From Chloromonas sp. AAM2 (lineage: Eukaryota > Chlorophyta > Chlorophyceae > Chlamydomonadales > Chlamydomonadaceae), in assembly GCA_004335635.1 (NCBI GenBank), contig QAXH01005133.1:1-64000 (forward strand): DNA of 64,000 bases, read 5' to 3'. Every line of letters starts with the position of its first letter. Position 1 is the stretch's first letter. Of the stretch, positions 14,032 to 25,775 are shown one piece after another. The notes under the pieces were generated by a model. The model was not told the DNA's origin. It searched no databases and was given only the letters and a program-made list of their open reading frames with translations. The translations under genes were made by a program, and so were the position numbers.

Positions 14032-17000
14032 TCAAGCGGCGAACGATTCCTGTACTATGGCCAGGTCTGTCCCGAGAATGTCTGTGTATTGGCTGGTGTG
14101 ATGTGGCTTGAGGGGCACAGGTGGGGCGCCTGGAGGGAGGTGTGTGGACAGGAAACGTATCGTGACCTGCAGGAACACGGCAGAAGCAGACAGCGACCGC
14201 GTGATTTCCAAACTGTGATTGCCACACTGCAATCAACCGACAGGGTTGTCAATGCTGCACAGGCCCAACCCATCTGACTCGTTCCTGCTGACGTCTTGCC
14301 TAGCCAGCAGTGTGCATGCCGCAGAACACCTCGCACACTCATAACCACGCCAACTGCAAACAGTAGTTCACAGTTGCCTGGAAGCAGTAGATATTTTGTT
14401 ATGTCCTCTTGTCCCTCCCCATACTTTCATCACCCCTCGTCTCCTGCTCCCTCACTTGCCTGCGTGGTGATGTCCAACGCCCGCGCCGCTGACAGCTTGG
14501 CATGGAACTTGAACTGCACAAGGTTGACATGCAGGCAACATGCACAGTCAGACCCCCGTGCGGCAACCTGCCGGGGAGCAGCCACAGTACTTCACTTGCA
14601 CAAGGACGACTCTACACAGCAGCTTCTTGCTCACCATATGCAGAATGGGTTGGAACATCCCGCTGAAGAACAGCAGGACATCATCAAAGGAGTGGTGGCT
14701 GCTTCCGGCGGGAACCCTGGACAACACAACCAAATGCATCCAGACGTCACTGAAAATGTTAAACTGTGTAGGTGATAGTTGGCCTCTTGGTCTGAGGATC
14801 ACGAGCCAGCATGGCGGCAATCCAATACATATAAACGATGGGAAAACGTGGCGGTTATTCAACTGCCACAAAGGCCTGTAGCAACAGGCAGCCACATGAA
14901 TCGCTATGACCTAGGCAGACCATCCTCGGTACAGTGCAGCCTTGGCCGTTGAACGTAGCTTTCATTGCTTAGACTGACATAAGGTGCACAGGCGACAAGA
15001 GGCTGAGTGAGCAGCCGTCAGACGCAAGCCAACGGCCAGCATGCGTCCGTCCGTGAGTGGACCTGCACTGCACGCACAGGCTGACCACAAGCACACGCAG
15101 GACCCGGACACACCCATGATCAGGCAACTTCCGCCTGAACACACAGTTCAACAGTACGAAGCAACTGCTTGTGCCATCGTCCAGAACTCCTTGTTTCTCA
15201 GTGCTTCTCAGGATGAGGGTTGACTAATGAGCGTTGGCTCACGGCACAGTCAATTGAGGCGAAGACTTACAGTAGCAGCGCTCCTGGTCCACCAGTGTGT
15301 GGGTTGTCCGCTGACGCCCCGTTTGCTGACACGCCGTTGGCACCTGGTAACACCGGGTCCCGGGCAATCCCTGTTCCTGCGGCCGTGGAGGCCAGCACCG
15401 CCCGCTGCTCGGGCTCCCCGCAGAAGAGCTTGCCCGAGGCGTTGGGTGTGTTCCAGTCGTGACTGCCGATGATCATCAGGGGGGCGCGCGTGAGCCACCG
15501 CCCCTGCAGGGCCACGCTCTCTGGTGGGAGCGCTTCCCTGCAACCAAACCAAATTCGCATGGTAGAAGAAGCTTCCCTGCCACCAAATCGAATTGGCATG
15601 CGCGAGATGTCATTGCCAAAGCACGTGTGTCTGCAAGGCATGATGCCGCACAACGCAGGATTGAACTTCAGGACAGGTCACAATCAAGACGAGGTCCAGG
15701 AAGGCGAGCACTGCGGCCTACTGGAACAGCCGTGCTCCAGCATTGCTTGCTTTAATCGACCCCTGGTGGACATCGGACCAGACTGGCGACATGATTTGCG
15801 TGTCCAATGCCTACAAAGTGCATGCTTCAGCTCACCACCAAGGGTCGAGGCAGATTGCTGCGCCCAGCTCCGGGTGTTCAGAGGCAGCCATGGCCGCCGT
15901 GGCGCCTCCGTACGAGTGCCCCATGACGGCCACCCGCTGCATGTCCAGGCGGCCCGACAGGAACCCGGCAGTGCTGCGCGTGTCGCCACTCCCGGGAAGC
16001 AACCGGCTCGCCTGGCTGTCTGCAGGGCCGGGCGAGGTGTTCACCAGACCGGATATCGATAGACCTGGCACGTGCTCCCCTGCGAGCAGTACCATGGTAA
16101 TGCATGTCAGTTGCTTGCATGTCAACCAGCGGCCTTTCATGCATGTTCACTCAACTGGCATCGCCCGACAGTGAGTCTGAACTTCCAAGTTCAGGAAACG
16201 TATAGCTCACGTGGCCTGCTTCACCTGCATGTTGTTTGCTCATGGCAACTCTGACTCAGGCCGTGGTGCAGACGCCCACACCTACGTGAAGGTGCGGGAG
16301 CTATGCCATGTGCCTCAGCCCATACATGAACCGTTCTCATCACTCAAACCTACTGCTACGCCATGTGACAAACATGACTTCAGGCATGCCCATGCTCCCA
16401 CATGCGCACCGTTTGCCATGGCGGACAGCAGCTTGTGCGCCGAGAGCACCTCCTTGACTCGCCAGCGTGTGCGCTGAAAGGTGGTCTGTGGGGCGGCACA
16501 TGGTGGGTCGCCAAGACGGAGTCCTTGGGTGCGTTCCCTTGTTCTGGTCAGCAGGCGGGCTCCAGGGCCCAGGCTTGTAGATGGACGCCCACTCACAAGA
16601 TTATGCACCACACACCCACACACAAACACAGACACCCACGCACATCCACACATCCACACATCCACACATCCACGTATGCACATACTGTTCCTGGCCCACT
16701 ATTCCTGGCGAATGGGTCATGGTACAGTGCACACGCATGTGAGCATCATGTGCACCACACACCCACACACAAACACCAACACACCAACACACATACACCA
16801 ACACACATACACACACGAACGTGTATGGCCCACTGTCTTTAACGCTCACCTCCTTGCTGGCCCATCCACTGTAGAACCTCCAGCCGCCCGTCACGCCTAA
16901 AGGCGGGTCTGTTGTGATGGGCGCCGCCAGGCGGGAGGCGGACGCTGACCCGTCACTGTGCTCTATGGCCAACACAACGTAACCCTGCAACGGCACACAC

Positions 17001-18868
17001 ACTGCCAAATGATGTGCATGCAGATGATGAACCGCCAGCAAACTGCAAGCGCGACCACCTGCAGCAGGTTAACAGATGCTCGTTATGCCTGTCTGGAGAA
17101 TTTCAGATTTGATGTTCAGTCTAATGGCTGGTCTGAAAAGTTGCCTGAATATTCCAAACACTTGATGGTGGCCGCTCTCACCTGGCTGGCCAGCTGCACA
17201 CAGATGCTGGAGTATGTGTTCCTGTTGCCTGTCAGCCTGTACCGCGCAGCACACGCGCACACAGACGTCTCAGCCTTCATTTGGTGACCGCCACACCGTG
17301 ACGCATGTACGAAACCTTGCTGCTCATGTGATCGGCTTGCGGCCAATCATGCGCTGAGACTGCTGTTCATGGCCTTCACGAGCAGCAATGTTTTTTCAGT
17401 GATGTTTTTTTTTTATTGATTATTTTACTTCATTTAAAGCATTCAATCTTCTTCGAACCTGTCAGTTACTCCGCAACTGCCACTGCCACTATCACGCGTT
17501 GCTTACCCGTGTGAGAATATGATGACAGGCAGTTTGGCTCTGTCCTGGGGCTTGGCAGGCACGCCTGTGCAGCCAGGCACACCAGCACACACGGCACATG
17601 CTCGCACACGGATGCGCATGGCAGTGAGAGGAAGCACGTTCAATGCATTAGGCACGCCGCTATGTGCTTGCATTCGCACTTCAACACCTGTTGCCCATCC
17701 AAAGCATACTTCTCGCCACAATGTGCATTGTTCACGTATTCAAGCCGGCGTTTCACATCTGCAGATTGTTCAAGTGCATGTACATGTGCTCTCAAACGCT
17801 CACCTTGGCCCTTCACCTCAGCAGTAGGTTCCGCCTGCCTGGCTGGTGTTTTAGTTTCCGGTGAGATCAGGGCGCTGTTGTACGAACAGTACACGCCTGT
17901 CGAGCTGCCCAGCATGTAGATCAGGCCACGCAGCATGAGCTTTACCACGGAGGCTTTGAAGCCCTTGAACGTGTACAACAGGCTATTGACGTACCCTGCA
18001 AGCCAAAGGAAAGAACAAGTCACCAAGCCACGTTGCCAAACGGGATGAGTTGGACTCGGTGAACCCTCGAGTGTGATGCCCTGAACCGTACGTTTGTATG
18101 ACTGGTTTGTATGACGGCGGTTATTGTAAAAAACACTTCTGGGACAGCAAACCAGGACTAGACAGGAACTACAGTGTCAAAAGACAAAAATGTGTGTGTG
18201 ACCCGTCTGACCTGTACCTCAGAAGTCGGTGATGTAAGTCGACTGGCAAACTTCTTTTTTTTTTTGACTGGTTTGGGACTGGTCTAGTACCGAACGTCTG
18301 GTACCACATTGTTTCGTCTCAAGGCAGTTGCTGGATGGTGTTGCATCACGCGATGAGCTTCAACAGGGTGTGGCTGTCTATGCAATCTGACATCTGTTGG
18401 CATGAAATGCATTTTGGTTCAAAATTAGATCACACACGCCTTCAAAGACTCGTGCGCTTGTGCTTTCGTCCATTGATGTTGGGCACAGGAGGACTGATGC
18501 GTTTGCGTGATAAGAGAGGACTGCTGGAACACGCAGGCTAGTTAACCTTTGTTGAGTGACAGTGCCGTGTAACGGCATAACATGTCTTCTGCTTATGCAT
18601 TCGTCACCGTCAAGTTGTGTATAGGAGGACTAATGCAACTGTGTCCCAGCTTGTTGAAGGGCCGTTGCAACACAACGCACACTGCGGGTCGCCCGACACC
18701 ACAACTAGGACTGATCTGAAGATCAGATTTACTAAGTTCTGCCCCAGCCGAGCAGCTCAGACCGGACATCCAGTGCTCACCGTAGGCATAGTTGCCATGA
18801 GGCACCCAGAAGGTGGTAGGCCACCTTCTGCTCTCTGAAGACGGGTAAAACAGGCGTCCCACCAAATG
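14032..18868 (-). CDS. Platelet-activating-factor acetylhydrolase-like lipase (PAF-AH/PLA2G7 family), first exon uncertain
   Basis: Eleven exons on the minus strand: 18781-18868, 17804-17995, 17517-17574, 17182-17236, 16850-16984, 16410-16485, 15836-16079, 15271-15537, 14635-14749, 14460-14513 and 14032-14166 (stop). Every junction keeps phase (473 codons). Ordered matches to animal plasma PAF-AH: GRLFYPSSE, TTFWVPHGNYAYG, LPVIIFSHG, NTYSSICVQLASQGYVVLAI then EHSDGSASA, GHSYGGATAA (nucleophile Ser in GxSxG), CLDPWW (catalytic Asp), PLMIIGSHDWN and GSSHHSFDDVLLFF (catalytic His, as GSVHQNF in animals). So the Ser-Asp-His triad is complete. Family role: alpha/beta hydrolase that removes short or oxidised sn-2 acyl groups from phospholipids. 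The last intron (14167-14459) has a GC donor. CA-rich microsatellite fills the intron 16486-16849. The residues before 18868, including any signal peptide, are not fixed. Confidence 0.9.
16606..16830. repeat. CA-rich microsatellite cluster inside a PAF-AH intron
   Basis: Two blocks (about 16606-16680 and 16757-16825) of CACACACC, ACACAAACAC and CATCCACACAT type simple repeats. They lie in the intron between exons 16850-16984 and 16410-16485. The repeated ACACACCCACACACAAACAC string occurs in both blocks, so part of this is a local duplication. Confidence 0.85.
18134..18265. repeat. Dispersed repeat copy in a PAF-AH intron
   Basis: The stretch 18134-18224 matches 47992-48070 closely (shared strings CACTTCTGGGACAGCAAAC, AGTGTCAAAAGACAAA versus GGTGTCAAAAGACAAA, and ACCCGTCTGACCTGTACCTC). 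It is followed by GACTGGCAAACTTCTTTTTT, also found at 47925-47942. It lies in the 17996-18780 intron and looks like an old insertion of the repeat family that dominates 47-48.7 kb. Confidence 0.85.
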
Positions 18869-19596
18869 CTGCAAAGAACGGCATGGCTCCAATCGTCACA
18901 ATGGCAAGTTGGAAAAACGCTGGTTCACATTCATGCTGGTTGGCACTCTCAAGGGACTCTGAAGGCTGATGAGAACCACAAGAGAATCAGCATGCCTGAA
19001 GAGTAGATGGCAGCTAAGAAGTGGCGTGTACCTGTTCCGGGTGCAGCTGTGTGCCTTGTATCCAGGCAAGGTCACGAGCGCCTACTTGCAGAGGTCCTGT
19101 TGGTTTCCACTTGTAAAAATTCCACAAATTGCTTCCATTACCTCGTGACATTGCTGGAGAACCTCAATCAATTCGTTACGCCAAGTCTCGCTGGGGAAAA
19201 AAAAAGGCTTGTGTTTGTCTTGGCTTTCACAAGAGTTGACGGTTAGGAATCCGACCCTCCGCGTCCAGGCTTGCGACCGATCGGCTATACCAGGGTCCGA
19301 TCAGGGTCGGTTTGCCGCCTGATGAGGGAGTTTGGGGCCACGTAATTCTCGGGTTTTGTGTCGGTTTCTACCTAACCGCAGATTGCTACAGCCCCTCCCG
19401 AGCTACAGCCGGGCAGGCAACAAGTGAGAGGCACTGCCACTCTAGCTGCCTGGCTGACAGCAAAACTTGGCATCAAAAGCAATTATTTACAGAAGTTGTG
19501 TGACTAGGTCTATCTGGGGGGTTCTTCGCAATGCTCGTCTGGCTTTTTGCTTGTTCTTACAACAGCCTGTGCTAGCTGAGCTTCCCATCTGAACAC

Positions 19597-19716
19597 CTGA
19601 AGGATGGGAGTCGAGGGTGGCCCGGGCGATGTGGGTACGACGCATAGCTTCCGACCCACTACAGCTGGAAGACTTGGCAGCGGCGTGTGTCTCACGCCCT
19701 TGTCGCCATTAACTGG
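19597..19716 (-). CDS. Possible 5' exon of the PAF-AH-like gene
   Basis: An open segment on the minus strand ends at a GT (19596) in phase 0, matching the phase needed by the exon at 18868. It is preceded by an AG. It reads PSLPAVVGRKLCVV and then a Gly/Pro-rich stretch that could precede HLVGRLFYPS. No start codon in frame was found, and the similarity to the family's N-terminal region is weak. Treat as a suggestion only. Confidence 0.3.
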
Positions 19717-19776
19717 TAAGTTCAGCACGTTCTGATGAGTTGACGCTGACTGTCGTACGCTTTGACTACGGGCATA

Positions 19777-22700
19777 ATGGATGATTGCCGGCTATGTATG
19801 CTCGCAGACCGGAGCAAGCTCTGCGCTAGTCCTGCTCTTGATAATGTGGCTTTGGGCCTTTCTAATTACGGATTCCAAGTTGCATGGGATAGCGGATACC
19901 TGCAGGTGAGCGGCATTTTGCTTTTGATGCCAAGCAATGCATTGTGCCCAGCATGCATTGTGCCGAACCGGGGGGAGGGTGGGAGTTGCCTTACCGTCAG
20001 CTGCAGACTCATGCAGCATCTGCCACCGTGATGGGATTGTTTGGGTTGATGTGCAATGGGGCTGTGAAGCAGCATGAGTGGGAAGCCTAATCCAACACCA
20101 GACGTGCAATGGCTAGGCAATTGAAGCCACGGACTCGGCCTTTGTTGGAAGTTCTACCTGATGCAATGAGCAGTTTACCTGCAATGAACGCAACAGCCTG
20201 TCCAAGCCATGGGTGTAGACAGACAAACAGACATCCATGCTGGATCTGTGCCGCAGGTGTCCCCTGCCCATGCCACCACTCGACCCCGAGATGCCCCCGT
20301 GACGTTGTCACTCGACAGCTTCATGGGTGGACAGACCAGGAAACGAGACACATACGGTTATAGGCACAAGGTCACATCTAGCGTTACCTTCACAAAGGGA
20401 GCCACCAAGCCCTTGATTGGAACGGTTAGTGCTGCACCTGCATGCAATCGTTGTCGGGTGGCTCGTTGATGCTTTATGAATCTTCCACTCCAACCTCAAG
20501 CCCTTGGGATCGCTAGCATTCAAATCTTCACCATCAAATGCAGATGCACAGTTCAGGCAGCAGACCTGAGATTGTCCTGCTTAGCATCGGCCAAGGTAAG
20601 GCATCTGCATGCCAGCTCTGCATCAGTTCAACACACTCATTCGCTGTGGTGTGCAGGGAGCCACCATGACCAGTCCAAGCAGCGCAACTACAGCTTCCTT
20701 CCCAACCCAGCTGGCAACAGACACACAAGCCCGCTGCTCCACTCCAGCACCTTCGCCAGCCCCCTCAGCCCCTCCCGCACCCCCTGGTGTGCGCTTCTCC
20801 CGCCAGGCCCAATCAGTCGACTCTCTCCAGCAGCTCAATGTTCAGCTGGGAGGGAACATCAACACGCACAACTTAGTCACGCTTTCACAGCCTGGTTGGG
20901 CAGGGGCACCATCAGCCAGACCAGGCACCGCACCCGCCTCCGGCCGCCCCACACGCCTACAATCAACCCACATTACAGACCAGCGGCCGCAAACAGCCAG
21001 CCCACGGGATGCGACCCTAGGTCATCATCCACAGTCAACCACGCAAGGGCACATGCCAGTTGGCAGCTTCTCTGCTAGTGTAGCAGATGCAGCTGCCCCT
21101 GGGACGTCTGCCCCGGCCCGGCCCAGCACTGCGTTTGTGGACTTGAATAAGGAGGCAGGGGCTGCGTTGAGGCCCACCACTAGCGGTGAGCAGGGTGGAA
21201 CGGCCAGCTGTTGCGTGTGGGTGCTGTTGAGGTGTGGGTGGAGTAGAGCCACTTACTCAGGAAGACAGCCGGGGGTGGGGGTCACGAGGCTTGTGGTTGG
21301 AACATGAAAGGGAATACAAGACTGTGTTCTTGTTATCTCTTGGGTTTGGGGTTCAAGGAGAGAAGCCATTCTCATTGCTTTCGGCCTTTCAGCCATCACA
21401 GCACGAGTAACTTCCCCCACGAGTAACAGCATACGTAATTTCAAAAGATCCCAGGTCAAAACCGCCTAGAATGAAGCTGGGCTCAACGCTGTGTTGATTT
21501 GTTCTTAGTAGTACGCAGCCGTGCTGATTCATTTGTTGCTGTCTCCCTCAAATTTGGCTACAGTGTGATGTTTTCAGGCTCTCGACTGGAACGGCCCCAC
21601 ACCACACGGCCTGGAAGCCGGGCAAACGCTGCTGGCAGGGGGTTCCGACCTACCCGGGGTCATGCTTTGGTGGTGTTCCAGGTGCGCTGGGAACAGACAC
21701 AATACAGACAAGCAGGAACCCACCAAGAAGACGATACACAAGCACAACGCAGGTGCACAACAAGCAGATCGGATGATGCAAGTTCAACAACTCCAGTTCA
21801 GGCAGCATATGGCTGAGGCAATGCCAACGACGTAGCAGCATCTCCAATCTCAAAAAGCCTAAAGAACTGATTTGCACACATGCGCTCATGCTGACCAGAG
21901 CCACAGGTGGCTTGGTTATCTTCTTGCTGCTGTGTCATGACATGACAGTGACAGTGACATGACAGTGCCGCGCCGTGTGATGTCGGCTGTGATGCAGCAC
22001 ATGGACAAGGATAAGAACGGCAAGGTGACTCTGAGTGAGCTCGAGGACGCAGCGCTGGCAGTGGGCTTCTCACTGGACCAGGCGCACAAACTGTTCAAGA
22101 GGTGCGCGCCCGGGCCGGTACAAGGACACTGTCATTTTGACCTTGGTCCCGTTCCTTTTGGGCCATGATGCCTGCCACTGGTGGCTATGCATTGGGCATT
22201 GCCAAGTTTGGCATCACATGGATGCCGCCAGTGTTCCAGCCTTTCCTGTAATAATGAAGAAGCAGTTCCAACCTTTCCTGTAATAATGAAGAAGCAGATG
22301 CTGCGATCTGCATAACAAGATAATCATATTCCCAGTCACCACAAGTGACAGGGATAAGTTGGGTCACTAACCCCCTGCTGCCGCAAGCTCTTCCTGGACA
22401 ACAGTAAATCACTTCGTCCTTGTTATTTCCCATTATTCTCTCAACATCCCTAGGCTTCAGGAACATAAGAAAACTGCAGTAAGAGTCTTTCTGGTTGGAC
22501 GACAGCTTAGTTTTCTGAAGCCCGACCCACATGATCCATTTCACTTGTATGGCATGCATGCTTCCACACACAACATTTGGCTGCACATGGAGGTCAATGA
22601 GCGGCCTGCTTGTGTGTGGCCCCCCCCTGCTTCCAGGATGGACAAGTCAGGCAAGGGCTACCTCCAGGCCAGTGACTGGGGCAACCTGGAGATGGGCCAG

Positions 22701-24105
22701 GTGGTGGAGCTCTTCTCTCTCGGGTACATGCAGCGGTTCATGGGACTGCCGGGGCCCACTGCTCGGCCGGAGCAGGTGAGCAACCAAGCGGCACAAATCC
22801 ATGCAACCAAGCACTACAGAGCCATGCACGTGTCGTGCTTCCATGCAAACCATGCGTAATGGGGTTAAACAGCTGTATTGACCACGATGTGAAGCCAAAC
22901 CACGATGTGAAGCATCTGCTGCCAGAACAGTCAAGCCGTTGACCATTGCAAGTCATGCATACGTGGTGCAAGAATCTCTGCTGCTACAGGGACTGCCTGT
23001 GTGGCGATGAATAAAGAATCTGCAGGCACCTCTGGCCACTCTCAGTTGCTGACCATGCTCCGTTGCATAGTTACACCCACACCTTGCTGTGTCACCTGCT
23101 CAGTTGCATCTAGTTTGCCTGTCAACCGATCAGTTGTACTGCTGTATGCTGCAGGTTAGCAAGTACTGGGCCCTTCAGGAGCTAAAGGCAGTGAGGAGTG
23201 TGGCCGCAGCCATTCACATGGCCCGCTCAAACGCGATCCTCAGGGGCGCACATGCCAGCAACGGCTCAGGAAACGTCATCTTTGAAGCATTCAGGTGCGC
23301 GTTGTCATGCAGCGGCCAAGTGTGTGCGTACAGAGGTTGTGTGCACGTGTGTGCCTCTATGCATTGGATAGGCATACTGCTTAGAAGGCCACCAGCAAGG
23401 CGTCGGTGGGAGGCAACACTCGTGATAGCACAAGCTATGTTTCTGATCTATGGGCACCCGCCTGCAGCCTGATTCAAAGTTGAAATCTGCGGTCCAGGTT
23501 GAGTTTCACATCAAACCCGCCAGTCAGTTGTGTGCTTTGTTCATTGTTAATCTACCGCTTGTTGCAATGTGCACTGAACGTGGATGACAACAGACAGCCT
23601 GTTGCAGGTGAACAACAGCCCATCACTCTTACCTTTGATTTGAAAGGAGGGTGTGCACACCAGGAAGCACGTCCAACGCAACCTTTCCAATTACAACCCG
23701 CCTTTGATTTACTGCATGCACAGATTCATCGATACCGATGGCAGCGGCAAGTTGTCCTATGAAGAACTGCGGGACGGCTTCTATGCCCTAGGGGTGTATG
23801 TCAAGGATGAGGTAAGGGCTCCGGGCAGACATGCTGATTTACCACGTGCCAGCCTGCACATACAATTGTACATGCTCAACATGCGGGTTCATGTGTACGA
23901 ATTTGCGGCACAATATACTTGAAAACGGTGACAGCTCATGTTCCTTTCACTGCAAAGGGTGTCCAACAAGATATAGGCCCATTTGCATTGCTTGCAGGTG
24001 ATGCGACAGATGATGACTAACTTTGATACTGACAATGACGGCAGCGTCAACTACTTTGAATTTGTTCATAGACTGTTCCCCTCTCACAGCCGAGGCATGA
24101 GATGA
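19777..24105 (+). CDS. Four-EF-hand calcium-binding protein with an apparent frameshift in the assembly
   Basis: Exons: 19777-19905, 20257-20424, 20544-20595, 20657-21185, 21966-22101, 22637-22775, 23155-23294, 23724-23811 and 23998-24105 (TGA). Phases agree throughout except for one switch inside 20657-21185: the upstream frame reads RNYSFLPNP...LSPSRTP, the downstream frame GVRFSRQAQS..., meeting at a run of five C (20780-20784). Dropping one C makes the whole CDS 496 codons. Four EF-hand loops follow: DKDKNGKVTLSE and DTDGSGKLSYEE and DTDNDGSVNYFE are canonical; DKSGKGYLQASD is weaker (K at position 5, D at 12). The first about 290 residues are Ser/Pro/Thr-rich and likely disordered. Likely a calcium sensor; a ciliary or cytoskeletal site is only a guess. 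An ATG at 20666 in the downstream frame would give a 376-residue alternative. Confidence 0.8.
22233..22296. repeat. 32-bp tandem duplication in an EF-hand gene intron
   Basis: Two adjacent copies (22233-22264, 22265-22296) differing at one base, each ending in TAATAATGAAGAAGCA. Located in the intron 22102-22636. Confidence 0.92.
23645..23685. repeat. Dispersed repeat copy (GCACGTCCAACGCAA type)
   Basis: The stretch around AGCACGTCCAACGCAA matches 42257-42298 over about 40 bp with few differences (both contain AAGGAGGG, GTGCACACCA and AAGCACGTCCAACGCAA). This copy is in the intron 23295-23723 of the EF-hand gene; the other is intergenic. Confidence 0.8.
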
Positions 24106-25775
24106 GGGGTGCACATTGCTGTGCACACATCTGCACCTTACATCGGGCTGGTCAGGCCGCACGGATGCTGTGCCGAGGAGGTTCAGAGAGCCGACTGTCC
24201 CATTAGGCGCGCCAAAGCAAGTATGCATCCTGCCCTCATCCCTTCGCATTGCCCATTTTTTGAACGCGCGCAGTGTACTGTGCATTATTATCACACAGAA
24301 TGCGTGCTGTAGGATGAAGTTATAGCATTGCCCCTTTAGCCTGGGGCTATGTGTCGGCGCAACAGAAAGTACGACTGTGATTCTCATTTTCAATCTTCAC
24401 ACCGTTTGGCCAGCCGGTGACCACATGCTACCACCACTGCCAGGTGAAAGGGTGTGTGCAATGAAGTAACAATAAGCCTGTCAGGCTTGTGCCTCCTTCC
24501 CACCAGCACCTGCTGGCTGGCAGTCTGTGACTTTTCATGCAACCCAACTTGCACGTGTGTGTCTGGGACGGCACTGGAACTGGAACCAGTGTGTGTATGC
24601 GTGTGTGTCAGCAACCTCTGACCACAAATTGAACCCAGTCCTGCGTGTCAGTACTTACAGCTGTTACGTTTTAAACAGCATCCCACAGAGGTGGCACCTG
24701 CCGTGAATAAAAGCCAGATAGGCCAGGTTGTTCAGAAGACAGTCACAGACATCGCAGCGCGTATGTGAACGGTCAGCATGGCCTCTGCATCACGATGTGC
24801 AACCAGCAGGCATGCTGGATGAAACGGGGGGTAGATCCACCCAAAAGTTGTCAGCTTTACAAGCACACGGTGCCACAAATGCCACGTCAATCATGTGCCG
24901 CGCTTGAATGCACGGAAATTGAAAAGAGAACGTGCGGTACAACCGGTACGAAAGATATGCACGGGCGAGCATGTGGCATTGCAGCCACGTCCCTCAGGCC
25001 AGGCCTCTCGATCATTTGATGACTGTTGTTGGGCTACACGTAATCTTAGGGCGTGGCCTGTCAATGTCTAGTTCCGTGTCTGTCGTGGAAAACGAAGTCC
25101 CACAGGCCAAAGCCAGTCAGTCTTCTGCCAGGTGTGGCGACGGTATGCATGAGAGCGTGCATAACAGGACCTCTTGGGACACTGGTGATAACATCATGAT
25201 GGCATGTCACGTCCTAGGCACCTTTGGACGTGTGCATTGCCATACTCAGGCCTGATGAGGGGTCATGAATGAATGTGGCCTCTGTCTGGTTCAACAGAAC
25301 ACGGCCAGCTTGCAACATGTACAACATTGCTTTTTTTGTATAGCCGGCCGTGCTCTGCCTCTTTACTGTGTCAGTCAGGCTGCTACACTATCATTTCCAC
25401 TGGAACACGCGCACACCGCCTTTGCCGTCGCCTGTCAGCATGACTGTGCCGGCCACTGAGCCAAGCGCACGCGTATCTTGTGTCTGCAAGGAAAGCACAA
25501 TCAACAGAACAGCAAAGCTTCGTCAACAATAGGGTGCGTTGCAGCTGCTTCCTGTGACCGTTCTTATGAATGCCTGAAACGAACTATGCAGAACAGATCC
25601 ACTGCAACCTGCCAGGCCTGCAACAAGCTATCAAGCACAGGCAACTGGCTGCCTGCCGCTAACAATAACTTTCTGGGAACAATAACGAGTGTGCCTTGCA
25701 GCCTTGCAAGCCCGGTGTATCCACCCGTCCAGCCCCTTCATGCCGTGACTCCTATGACAGCGTTGACGGTTGACC
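24106..25775. other. Convergent intergenic region, nothing recognised
   Basis: This lies between the stop of the EF-hand gene and the stop of the WD40 gene. It should hold both 3' UTRs. A short TG-rich run occurs near 24585-24612. No protein-coding exon, RNA gene or repeat family could be supported. Confidence 0.5.

Noticed and set aside
14296..14775. 159-codon plus-strand open frame
   Set aside because: It is antisense to the last PAF-AH exons (14460-14513, 14635-14749), which have strong family matches.
19250..19310. tRNA-like A and B box motifs on the minus strand (TAGCCGATCGG and GGTCGGATTCC)
   Set aside because: The boxes are only about 20 bases apart, the B box has two mismatches, and no acceptor or anticodon stem can be drawn.
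20666..21307. Open frame starting at an ATG in good context as the sole N-terminus of the EF-hand protein
   Set aside because: Three upstream exons with consistent phase and splice sites, and a protein-like alternative frame up to the C5 run, argue for a longer protein; kept only as an alternative start.
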